A DNA stretch of 64,000 nt, from NCBI GenBank assembly GCA_965153455.1, contig OZ234495.1:9854875-9918874 (forward strand), read 5' to 3'. Below are positions 13,901 to 25,700 of this stretch, in pieces. The stretch is from Sphagnum compactum (taxonomy: Eukaryota; Bryophyta; Sphagnopsida; Sphagnales). Within the stretch, counting starts at the first letter, position 1. Each line of letters opens with the position of its first letter. Both the position numbers and the translations under genes were made by a program. Under the pieces are notes generated by a model. The model had not been told where the DNA came from. It saw only the letters and a list, made by a program, of their open reading frames with translations, and did not search any database.

Positions 13901-16640
13901 CAAACATATTTTCACAAGTGTGGGAAGGTGAGTCCCAAGTCCCAAGTGGATTTTTCACATTGAGAGTTGTGATTAACTATGGTGTCCTAAATCTTTGGGA
14001 CAAAAGTGCAAATAGAAAATGATGTCCAAATCATGTCTTCTTTAAATTGCTAGATTTTAAAAAAAAATGTAGATATAAAAAATGAACTTGGATTTTTCAT
14101 TCAGAAATTTAAAGTTCAAATTATGGCCAATAAAGTGTTAGTGAATCAAATTGGTAATTTGATTATGGACCACTAAATTTTGGGAAAGAACAATCAAAAC
14201 AATTTGAATCATAACACACAATATGATCTTGGAAAAATCTTTCTAAGGATTACAACTTTGCAATTGAGAGTTCATCAATTGGAGTTTTTATGGCCAAATT
14301 ATGAACTCACAAATGTTGCAAGGCTCGTAACTTGGCAAGATCAAAAAAACTCAAAACTCCTTCCCAAAACTTTTTTAGATTTTGATATAGCCCCTACCAT
14401 TAATCACAAAGTATATTCCACTTTTATACCACTTGTCAAACCTAGGGATGGATTATATATCAATGTGTTATTATTTTCTAGAATAAAATGGTTTACAAAA
14501 CTAATAATTGTGCTTGGTATTAAACCGAAATCAAGGAATGTGTTGGCTTTATCTATCCTTGGATTTATTTTTGGGAAATTCTAAGTCTTATGTATTACTT
14601 TCTTTATTAATCATTATCACATACCAACTTTTTTCTTGTTAGGTGTAAGTTTTGTTTATGAACATTTTCATCATCCTTGAATTAGGTAAGGTTCATAGCA
14701 CTAATCAATTGCAAACCTAGGTTAAATTTAAACATCCGAATGAACCCACCAACCATGCACATCTTCATCAATTTATGTGTTATTAAATTTTGTTTAGAGT
14801 TTGGGGGAGTTTTGTGAATTGTGAAGTGAGAAGGAAGAAGGAAAGAAAATCAAGCCACTAGGGGCTTAGGAGCTTTTGTTGGTGGGAGGAGGCATAACAT
14901 GTTTCTACATGGGGCAACATTAGAACCTATTCAAGAGGGGCAAGGTTAGGGAGGAGAATTGGTAATAGCAAAAGAAACTTCACCCAATGGATGGGGTGCA
15001 ACTTTCTTCACTTGTTGATAGAGAAAGAAAGATTACAAATGCTTTCTCCACAATTAACATTAACAAAAGTTCAATCACAACTTGTCCAATATTAAGTACC
15101 AAAGGTTGATTTTGCTTCATATGTCGAATCTCTTGAATTTCAATGACATTAGATGCATGGAAATCAATTGAAACAACTTGCTTTCCTTACTTAGTATCTA
15201 AATATATATTTTTCAATAAGGTATATTTTGTTATTCTTTACAAATTGCCCAACCATGTTGTCATGAAAAAATACATCATTAACAAGATTACATTGCTTAT
15301 ATGAATAGAGTTATTGATTAAGTTAATACTGTAGAATGGAGGTGGTAATTAGTTTAGATTCTACAAAATTGCATCCCATAAATATATGCTAATTCTTTAC
15401 ATGTGAAAAACCACCCATATGAGACATCAACTTAAACTCACAAACTCTAGAAGTTTTCTATGTCATTCTTCTTGTAAAAACATGTTTATTTTCCATTCTT
15501 CCTTCCTTCCTTCCCCTTCTTGTAATGCTACAATATTTTTCAAAAAAAAAAAATTCAAAATGAAAACATCTCAAGTTGAATAAAAAACAAGGCCATCAAA
15601 AAACCTTAACCCAAGGTCAAAACAACACACAACAAAACCACCATAATACTCCAAACTCAAGCACAAAAAATGCAACACAAACATACACAACACGAGGAAG
15701 AAAGAGGAAATAATTTGTTGAAGGTAATGCAAAAGGATGTTGCAAAAAAACTTAAAGTTACATGATGGATGTTGGAATAATCAATTTTTTAATTTAAAAA
15801 ACATCCACAAAACTCACATGTGAAGTAGCTAAAAATACATATCTTGGTTGAAAATTGCAAAATATTTTCACAGTAGAAAATGCAAGAATAAGAAGATTAA
15901 GAACCTATAACAAAATTTTAAAATTTAAAATTTACAAAAGATAAAACCTAATAAAGTCAAGGATACTTTCTTTCATTGAAATCCTTGTAAGAAGAAATTG
16001 AAGGTTCACCCCAAAGATTAGAAACACCAACTTTCAAACCATGAAGCTCCAACATCCAAAAAAGAAGGGAGCAAAAAGATGAATTAACATTCTTTGTTAA
16101 AAACATTTTGTGAATGATGAGATAGAAAAAAAATGTGCACTTTTCCATTTTCATTACCTCGACTTAGTTGCTAGTCATTAGCTATTGCTAAACTACATGT
16201 AACATCTAAGACCACAATAAGTACTAAATGTAAAAATCATGTTCAAATTTGATTTTTTTTGGTTCATGATATTTGAAAGGTATATAATGGGTACCCACCA
16301 AATATCATGGGGGGAAAAAACAATGCAAGTATTTCAAAAAAAGTTTCATTTTCTAAAATGCCCCACAAGATTTTATGCTTTACAACACACTATCTAAATA
16401 CCTGAAAATATTCAAGAAGGTCTTTACAATCTTAAACGAACTTTCTAGATACACTAGAAAACCCCAAGAAAATCTTCACGATCTCAATATACAAACGGAG
16501 CAAATGCACTCTCCAAATACAATTAAAAATATTACAATCTCAATAGCATCCAATATTTTGAAAATCACACAAAGCCTCTTGTTCCAAAAACCGATAGAAA
16601 AATGAACATCTTCTATGAACGAAGGGAGAAGGTTTGCTTG
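10970..16640. other. AT-rich spacer, no gene supported
   Basis: Many short frames in all phases with no conserved motif. The longest (134 codons at 14,180-14,584, +) has no family signature and AT-rich codon use like the surrounding spacer, so I do not call it a gene. Poly-A runs and 'caaaat/atttg' words dominate. A CTTCC repeat lies near 15,499-15,520. Confidence 0.6.
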
Positions 16641-16646
16641 TTTATT

Positions 16647-17037
16647 TTGTTTGTCACATTGAAATCTCCCAAACCACAACACACTCTTGTTGTGCTCATG
16701 GTATGGTTGGAAAGTCCTCAATGAGTAAGGGTGCATTGAGTTGGTTTCATTATATGTTTCAAGCTTAAGGTGGAGAAGTTATTGAACATTGACGTTATTT
16801 TTTTATCCACTGAAAATTCATTTAAAGCAAAACTAGAAATTACATGAGAATTGGATTTGGGTGTGCTCTTGACATTGTTGGAAATCCCTCATTGAGTAAG
16901 GATTTAATGAAGGTGATTTGGAAATGAAGGTGCAGGAGACATTGAATTTTGAGTAGTGTTTGTGATGTTGGAAAATTCAATTAGATTACAAAAAATGGTG
17001 TTGGAAGGAAAAATTAGTTGGGCAACCAATTCCACAC
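16647..17037 (+). repeat. Dispersed repeat, copy A
   Basis: About 390 bp that aligns along its length with 52,635-53,040 in the same orientation. Shared landmarks in order are 'atcncccaaacca', 'tgctcntggtac/tat', 'gaaaattcatttaaancaaaact', 'gatttgggnntgct', 'ggaaattcaatta' and 'aattagttgggnaa'. It has no coding signature and I see no clear terminal repeats. It ends about 425 bp before the start codon of the EamA transporter gene, so it may contribute to that promoter or leader. Confidence 0.8.
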
Positions 17038-17086
17038 TGTGAAACAGAACACAAAGAGAAACCCTAATTCCTGTGACATACTGAAT

Positions 17087-17128
17087 GTGTGTATGTATGT
17101 ATGTATGTATGAATGTATGCATGTATGC
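17087..17128. repeat. (GTAT)n microsatellite upstream of the transporter gene
   Basis: Tetranucleotide GTAT repeats with a few interruptions (gaatgtatgcatgtatg), about 335 bp upstream of the start codon at 17462. Confidence 0.9.
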
Positions 17129-17461
17129 TCCTCTTCTATGTGCCACATTTGCCTCATTCTCAAGCACCCATTTTGTTTTTTCATTGATACAAACATGCAA
17201 AAGGAAGAAAAGAGCTGTAGAGCTTTAAGATGAGGGTGGTGATGCATCAAGTTCCAAGTTAGGGTTTGGGGTTGTTGAAGGGACTGCTGTGTAGTAGTAG
17301 ATATCCAGGAGAGTTTGAGCTTTCAATGAATTGGGTATGCGTGTTACGACAGACAGCTCAAGAGGGATGTAATTTTGCAGGAAATTGCTATTTGTAGCTC
17401 AATAGCTACAATTTTGCAGCTTGTCACGCCGGCACATAAAGGGAGAAAGCTTTTTTCTGCA

Positions 17462-20400
17462 ATGGGTGTGCTTGTGAGACCTTCTCCCTTGTCCCTAGAT
17501 GCTCTTTCCTTCAATCCTCTCGTTGTTGTGAAGCAGTCGATATACCCACAGCATACTCATCTATGTGCCAAAGTATTATCCTCGAGAAGAGTAGCTACAT
17601 TTTGCTTGAGGAGAATACAAGCTTGGGATTTAGAGCAAACAGGCTTGGTTTACAGCCTGCAGCAGCAGCATCAGCAGCCCTTATCCAGTCTTTCATGGTT
17701 GAGTCCCCTTCGCTCACAGGGTTGGTTTCATCGAGGCAGCAGGAGGTACTCACAGAAGCCCTGTTTTTCTCTGGAGAAAGGAAGAAGAGAGTTGGATGTT
17801 TCTCTGAGTGTGGTGTCTGACAGAGAAGCAGAAGAAGAAGATCCTGCATCAGGAGCTTGTGATGGTGATGACATGGTAAACAGGGGTGAGAGCAGTGGAG
17901 CTTCCGGTTCCTCATTCCTTGGTATAGTTGAGGAGGAGGAGGAGGCAGGAGCCATGGAATGCATAGGGACCGGCTCAGATGTGGAATGTGTAGTGCCCCT
18001 TACTGATAGGGAGTCCAAAGTAGTGGGCAAATTTGCTGGGAGAGCCATGAAAACCAGCGGCTGGTCTGGTGATATGGCTTCATCATCAGACAGAGGCCAA
18101 ACAATCCTTGACAACAACAACAATCCTGAGGGTGTTGTGCAAGTCTCAGTGATTGATATGGTACTTGAAACCCTACTTCTCATCTCCCCTTTCTTCTTCT
18201 GGGGAACAGCAATGGTAGCTATGAAAGGTGTGCTCCCAAAGGCAGGCCCATTGTTTGTAGCTTCCTTTCGCCTCATTCCAGCTGGGACATTGCTCATTGC
18301 ATTTGCAAGGTGAACTTTCTCTAAACCCTCTCTCTATTCCTCCATTTGTCTCCTCCATGTGGCAGCTACCTCATCTGCAATTTCTTCACAGTATCAAAAT
18401 CATTGGCCTACACAGGATATTTGATACCAACTGTTACAATGGTTTTTGTGAAGCTCTCTAATGTTATGGAAGTCCAATTGTGTTTGATGATCTGAGTTGT
18501 TCCCACACTTTGGTGTTTATCACTGTTTTCAGTTCAAGAGGGAGAAAGATGCCTGGAGGCACATCTGCATGGCTAGCCATTGCACTCTTTGGGTTGATTG
18601 ATGCATCATGCTTTCAGGTCTTTACCAGTGCACCCTTTCCTTCATTTGGTTGTTTCCAGCTGTTTGTCTTTTAGTCATACAACTGCAATATGACACCAAT
18701 GCCTGATTTGCTCGAAAATTGGCTGAGTGGCAGCAAGATCTCATTTATGTCCTAGTATATATTTATAAATTTTCCAGACATTGTTGAGATTCTGTTTGCA
18801 CTGGTGGTGGTGATTGTTCAATGTTTGCAGGCAATGATGATATATCTTTGCTCACATGCAATAAGGTCTGATCCTTTGTGCAGGGATTCTTGACAGAAGG
18901 GCTTCGCAAGACAAGTGCTGGCCTTGGCAGTGTTAGTTCTCTTTGCTGTGTCACCATCAATGTAAAATGTATTGGAAGAGAGAGAGAGAAAGAGAGAGAG
19001 AGATTGAATGAGCATGCATGTGAGAGAGAGAGCAATGGTAGCAGTGCAGGAGTGAAATGATCAAAGAATCAACTGTGAGTATTGACATGGATATTGCTGT
19101 GTCTTGATGTGTGAAATAGGACAGGTGATAATTGACTCGCAGCCACTGACAGTGGCAGTGCTGGCAGCACTTCTATTTGGAGAGACATTGGGACCCATTG
19201 CTATCTCAGGCCTTGGATTGGGCATTGTGGGCTTAATCTTGTTGGAGGTACATGTGTGGCAGACTTTTGCTTCTTTCTCAAGTTCAATGACTTTCTTTCA
19301 AGTTTGGATTTAGAAAAGCTTCTACATCATCATTCTCTTTCCTTTGAGCATATGTGAATTCATGGCAACCATGTTTCAGGGTAGGAGTTGATTTTGGCAT
19401 TTCAGTGTGCGTTGTGTGATGTTTTTTAGGTTCCTCCAGAGGTGCTGCAACATGTTATCAGTGTGGAGGGGCTTAACCAGTTACAGCAGTCAGTTATAGT
19501 CCTCGGTAAGTCCGCTGAAGTGGGACAGTGGTCACTGTGGGATAGTGGAGAGTGGTGGATGCTTCTGGCTGCACAGAGTATGGCTGTTGGGACTGTGATG
19601 GTGCGCTGGGTTTGCCAGTACTCTGACCCTATCATGGCCACTGGCTGGGTACTTCTCTGCTCTTCTTTTGACATCTTTTTATTAGTCTGTTCAAAACCCT
19701 CTATGGCATATCTATGTGAGATGAACCTCTTTTAGCTCAGATCTCTCTTACAAATGCTTCAGTATTCTCAAAGAAGTCTCATCAAGAAATTTTTAGTCTA
19801 CAAGGACTGCTTGAATTGTTTTCCTTCTTTGATTTTCTGTTTACATGAAACTGGTGATGGCAGCACATGGTTCTCGGAGGTTTACCACTACTTGCATTGT
19901 CAGTATGGCAGCAAGACCCTGCTCTTAGTGGGCACATACAAGACCTCAACATTAATGACTGGGGAGCACTTTTCTATTCCTCATTGTTTGGCAGTGCCAT
20001 CAGCTATGGTGTCTTCTTTTACAATGCTACCCGAGGTAAATGTTCATGATATCACCCTCCTGCTTGCATTATTCCTATTCACTCTCCTCTCACTCAATTC
20101 AGTTTTCTGACACGAGTGAATCTGTGACTTCGCAGGTAGCTTGACCAAGCTCAGCTCTCTGACGTTTCTCACTCCAATGTTTGCAACACTATTTGGGTAA
20201 GCATTGATTTTCAGGGAAATCAGTGAGCTTAGCATTCTGTTTCTCCATTTGCTTACACTAAAAGTGATGGACCCTTAAGCACATCTCATTCAGTAGGAAG
20301 GTGTAGGGCAGATTCAGCATCATCTCAATTAATGTGCACTAGACCTTCATCACAAAACAAGCCAGGTTTCCTATGCTGGATTATCAAAGGTTAGTTTTGC

Positions 20401-20625
20401 CACAGATTGGATTCTTGAGCTCAACCCACAACCTCAATGAAGACAATTTTTTCCTTCCCTTTTGGCTATCTTGCTCCTGCTGATTCAGTTGGTTGGCATT
20501 GCAGGTACCTTGTGCTAGATGAAATGTTGTCGGGAGTACAATTGGCAGGAGCTGTGGTCACGCTCGTTGGAATTTACATGGTCAATTTGAAGGTTGGATC
20601 TGAAACCCAAGACAAGGTGGACTAA
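17462..20625 (+). CDS. EamA (DMT superfamily) transporter, plastid type, 8 exons
   Basis: Exons: 17462-18309, 18533-18617, 18884-18931, 19125-19247, 19430-19648, 19864-20035, 20136-20196 and 20505-20625; all introns are GT-AG and the joined frame encodes 558 residues. The protein closely resembles the plant EamA-like family represented by Arabidopsis At3g02690, a predicted chloroplast membrane protein. Residues 1 to about 235 are a serine-rich then acidic leader. From about 238, SPFFFWGTAMVAMKGVLP opens the first of two EamA repeats (about ten membrane helices). Later landmarks are SAGLGS/VIIDSQPLTVAV at the exon 3/4 junction, WGSGEWWMLLAAQS-like WDSGEWWMLLAAQS, SDPIMATGW and GSAISYGVFFYNAT. 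The substrate is unknown. I chose ATG 17462 because the upstream in-frame extension has no ATG. The leader is longer than in the Arabidopsis protein (about 417 aa) and probably includes a transit peptide. Confidence 0.93.
18977..19003. repeat. GA-rich microsatellite in transporter intron 3
   Basis: GAGAGAGAGAGAAAGAGAGAGAGAG within the intron between exons 18884-18931 and 19125-19247; a second short GA run follows at 19022-19031. Confidence 0.9.
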
Positions 20626-22776
20626 ACAAATTTCTTACAAGAGGAGGCAACAAACAACATTCTTGCATCAATTCCTGCACGTCAAGACCCCATTTTGGAT
20701 TCTTTTCCCAATTCCATGAGGACATGCAAGAACTGATCCACATCACTGCATATTGAGGCTAAAAACAGAAGAGAGAAGGGAAAACTTCAAAATGAATATG
20801 TGGAAGGGAGATTTTATAGAACAGAGGACTAGTTTGTGCCATAATCTACCACAAATCTCAGCTGAAGTTTAGAGATTGGCCAACGGCCTTTGTGGTACAA
20901 GCATGTTTCCATTCAAGGTAAATGTCTTGTAGAGAGACCTTTCAGGGAAAAGGGTTACAGCCTCAATCCATTTCCATTATGTACTAATATTCTTTCAATG
21001 AAATCTTAGGACATATGTCCTTCATGTTGCTTCTTTGCAGAAATGCAACTGAAACTCGTAGGACACGATATTTCTTTTAGGTTTGTTTCCCCTGATCTTT
21101 GAATAGACAATTATGAATGTGATCTTCCAACACTATTAGGAGCTTACCATCGAAGCCCATGGGGAGTAATTATTGCATCTCTCTACTAGCATTCACAATA
21201 AGGTGATGGTCTGAATCTGTGAATTAGTAAAAATATTACAACTCAAATCATTGTTGTCTTCTTTTTTCAGTTTCCATGCATTTCTAGAATTCTTTTGAGG
21301 TAGAGGAAGATGGGTACAGGGTCCTTGATACATCAATTTCTTAATTACATGAATTAATCAAACCGTAGGGTAAATTTTGAAATTTTAGTTTTCCTGCTCT
21401 CTACAACAGAAAGATTTTCAACTTTTTCTTTTAAATGTTTTTTGTGATAATAGAAAAATTTATGACTTTAGCCAAATATTTGTGTGCAGACATTGCTTTT
21501 GTATTGCTGAAAGTACCAAGTGAGAAAAATTGGACACCCACAGATTTGCCAACAACTAAGGATTTGTGAACAAGTAACAATTTTCTTGCCCACACAACAA
21601 TGTCTAAAACAAAAGTTAGGGTTTGTTTCTTTAAATTTTTCAAAAATACCATTGTGTGCAGAAATGGTTCTCACAACAAGAACTTGCAGAAAGAAACACA
21701 GTTGCCTGATGAAGGAAAATGACAACCTACAGCTTTCTCAAATTCAAAGGAGTCCATCTCCACTGAGAAGGCTACTTCCTTTAGGAAGAAGATCATGTCC
21801 AAAAGTATGCAACTTCTTTGCTTTATTGGCAAAACAAAAGGTATGCCAGAGTACTTACCTGAATACAACATCACTGGTATGAAGATCTATTGAGAACTCT
21901 CATAAACTGTCATGCTTTTATCATGTAAATGTCTCTCGAACAATTTGACAAATCACAGAGGGTTCTGGTTCTTCAATTTGTTGTTTGGATCCATGCTTGT
22001 GCTTGAAAAGGACCAATGAGTCAATGTGTGATACAATCTCTCAAAATCAAGAGCAGAACCAAATCATGTCGTCATACTTTTGATGTTTACCTCATAAGAT
22101 AAGGAGAGCATTTGACATTTTGCTCCATATGTAATTTTTTCTGAGAACAGTTCAATCTGGGTTGTAAAATATCATCACATGGGTAACCTGCATCTTGCAG
22201 CAATAATTGGAAGGCTATGTCTCCATATCCTAAACTCAAAATCAGAAACAAACATTCGAACATCCTTTTGCAATCATCAAGCAGTAAACTCTAGTGGAGC
22301 ACTGTCTGACAGTGCTGTACACACATCCAAATCTGTTAGTTTTGTGATTGGCAGTGTCTCTTTGTTGAAGCTAACATAGCCACTGCAAGTATTGTATCAA
22401 AAAGGTAGTTGGAAATACAATGACAAATCCCAGAACACATGGTACTGAAGTTCAGAAGCAGGTTAAATTACTGTTCTTCAAATACCTCCAAGGAGACTTG
22501 GTCTCAAGCTGTAAAAACTTAAGCTACACTCCATATCTCTGATCAGAAGTCATGGCCCTCTATAGGCCTTTATTAATAGTCAAACTACACACCCATGGAG
22601 TTCCTTTTTATTGTTGCAAAGGCTACTCTCAAGCCAGTAATTACCCTTGTCAAATACTGAATCTGTAAGTAAAATTACCTTTGTCATCAGAAAAGCAGGT
22701 TCCAAAACATGTCTCACTGCACAACTTTCTGGACCAGATTTAAGAGAACCCAACAGGCAGAGGAGCACAGAAAGTG
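20626..22776. other. Intergenic region between convergent genes
   Basis: Lies between the 3' ends of the transporter gene (+) and the kinase-like gene (-), so it should contain both 3'UTRs and polyadenylation sites. 'aatgaaatc' near 20,997 and 'aataa' words are candidate signals, but none is decisive. Short frames here lack recognisable motifs. Confidence 0.5.
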
Positions 22777-25700
22777 CTATAGAATGACACATTGGCACTT
22801 CTGCTCATTATCCTTCAAGGGCTTCATCTCCTCCAAGCGCTGAATAATCACTGAAAATGCTGGTCTTTTGGAAGGGTCCTTGTCCCAGCAATCACTGATG
22901 AGCCTGCCCTCCCATGCATCACAATACACATAATAAAATCCTTGAAGCATTTGAAAGGATTAGCTATCAATTCATCCAAGGCATTATCTTGCATCAGAGG
23001 ATCTTCCGTCACTGTGAATCCTGATTGAGCACTCTGATACTATTCTCTTCACATGACTCCAGATTTCAGACCAGCCATTACACTTTTGAAAGTCAAAACC
23101 ACTTATCTGTCAAAGGATTTGGTGAGTTCATTTTCACCTGAGATTGTTTGTCCATCATTATACATAATACTATCAAAAAACAACAGAAAGAGAAACAGAG
23201 AGGAGCAGGAAAACAAAACAAAATAAACAGCTCAAACATCATAAGAAACTCACTCTTTCATGCCACGGGGATAAGACTGGGAGGAAAAGATAGGTCGTGC
23301 ATCTTCATATGCCCTCTTCTTTGCTATGGTCTCGGGTGCCAAGCCCTCCAAGTTCTGTGGACCCTCAAACATCTGCACAAAACACCTGGAAAGGTCATCA
23401 AATTAATCAAAGAAGAATGAGTGTCAGGAGTCATGCACATGTTGAAGACTAGCCTGAACATTTTAAGCAGACATGAAGCCTTCCCACACCAGTATGATGA
23501 AAACACTCTTTTTTCCTTCACAAAAGAGAGGGGAAAAAAGGTTATCTCTCAGACCTAATGCTATTGTCTCAATGACATGGCAAACCACAGCCCTGCACAC
23601 CAATGAATGCCAATACATGGGGAACTGAACCAAAACATATGGATGACATACAGACTAAAACATATTCCACAAAATCAATGGTGCGAAGGAATAAACCTCA
23701 TGAAGAATTATCCCAAAAGAGAAAACATCCACATTCTTCTGGAAGGCCTCTTTCCGATACAGTTCTGGGGCCATGTATGCAACTGGACCACACAGTCAAG
23801 CACCATGCCAAGACTTAAGACCATCACTCACAAGCAGGGATTGACTAGAGATTTTGTGACTGTTTGAACAGGCTGGAGCATGTACAACAAAAACTTGTAT
23901 TGCAAAATTGACACCTAGCTTGAAAAAAAACATCACACAATTTTATTGAACTGCTACCCAAGCCCTACTAGAATCCTCTACAAGACCCTGCAACACAAAT
24001 GCCTAAATAGAAGGTGAAACTTAAGACGCAACCACCCATGAATACTCACAAGCATTTATGTCACTGGAACTTGATGTTATCGAACGAATATGGCTTCCTA
24101 GCAGCCCAAAGTCCGAGACTTTCAACTGCCCTGCCTCATTCTGCAGCAAGTTTCTGTTCACAAATAAGAATGAGACAAGCCCAGTTCTTCCAGACTCCTG
24201 AGAAACAACCCCATATACATTGGACATCAAGTTTACTTGCAGAATATGGATGTAAGACAGCAGAGACTACAATGAATAATTGTCACAATAGCAAACCTAT
24301 CACATGCTCGGGCTCCTGTGACTCTTTACATACATATCCCTCTCACTATCTCTTGCAGCTCACTAATTACTGCAATTGAGGCTGAGTGTAGAGGATGCTC
24401 ACTGTGGTGCGAGATTTCCATGAATGATGGGATCCTTGTGTTCATGGAGGTAGTTTAAGCCACTGCAGTGAATGACCATTATTTAGAACAGAGCAAGTGA
24501 TCAGAAGTCCTGATTTTAGAAAGCAGACAAACAGGGTGGCATGGGAACACCAAAGCTCGAATATATATACTGGCAAAGCTTGCTCTTAAAGAAAGATATT
24601 GCTGAAACATCTGATGTTCTACAGAACAAAAGACGGTGTGTACCGAGCAATATCCAGAGCAAAGCTCAACGCTTTCCTTGTAGGTATCCGACCCTTTGAT
24701 ATGATGTCATTTAATTTACCCTGTTAGGCCCCACGCCATGTTACAATCAGAAAAATAATAGTGGCATGCAGAGGCAAGATAGACAACATGTTAGCAGACA
24801 ACAGAAAACCTGGGGTAAGAAAGGTTTGAACATGGGTGCAGTAGCACAAACACAAACAGTTGAGCTACATCCCTAGAAGTCCACTGCCAAAAGGACCATA
24901 ACAGAATTTTCTCCCACTTGTTGCTCCATCCACACAGGTGAAAAGAAGAGGTTTACCCCTGGAAGATACTCTGTCACAATAACAATGGGTTGACTCCTTG
25001 TGACAGCACAAAGAAACTGCACAATGTTAGGATGGCGCATTTGTTCAAGCATCAGCAGCTGCAATTTTAGCTTGTTACTGCTTGCCCAACCCATCACCAT
25101 ACAAAATAACAGAAAATAAATCATCAAGGGGTTCAGCACATGCACTGCAGTAATAATTCCCATCTGCATTGTTCCATTTGAAAGCAGAAGATAATCAAGA
25201 ATTGGAGTCCTTGAAATTGGTGGAAAATTTGTACTGCTCAAATGTTTTTACAACTGCAAGATTACAAAAGGGTACACTCGCATATTCTGACATACATGGT
25301 GTTTCCAAGTAGTCAAGATTCACAGCTACATAGTAAGAGGATGCAGATTAACTGCAACAGGTAAAACCAAGGCACTTACAAAACTTCTGGGTCTTCAGTG
25401 AGAGGTAGGTAGATTGTCTTGGCTGCCACTTTTGTACCTCGCCACTTTACAACACGTATTTCTTCATCGGGACCCTGTAATTGAGACAGCAGAAGTCCTT
25501 CATTCCTGGGTTATGCTTCTGACTGTAAGTGCCAGCTGAAGCCATGTTACATCAAACAGTAAAACCAGCAAAACACATTATTCCACAGCAAAGGAAAAGA
25601 TGCACTTTTGAAGTCTGACTTGGGGTTTGTTTGTGTTAGTGTTCATTCTTAAGATACTCAAAGGAAAGGAGTCACAACACATCCACAATACATAGCCACC

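Noticed and set aside
14180-14584. 134-codon open frame
   Set aside because: No domain, spacer-like composition, no splice or start context; could be chance in AT-rich DNA.
17375-17461. In-frame upstream extension of the EamA transporter
   Set aside because: The upstream open frame begins at TTG, not ATG; the first in-frame ATG is 17462.
17728-18297. 189-codon frame on the minus strand
   Set aside because: Shadow of exon 1 of the EamA gene, which has conserved coding sequence on the plus strand.
24873-25241. Minus frame reading through the kinase exon 25058-24957 into flanking DNA
   Set aside because: Only LLMLEQMRHPN to EYLPG is homologous; the rest is intron read-through.
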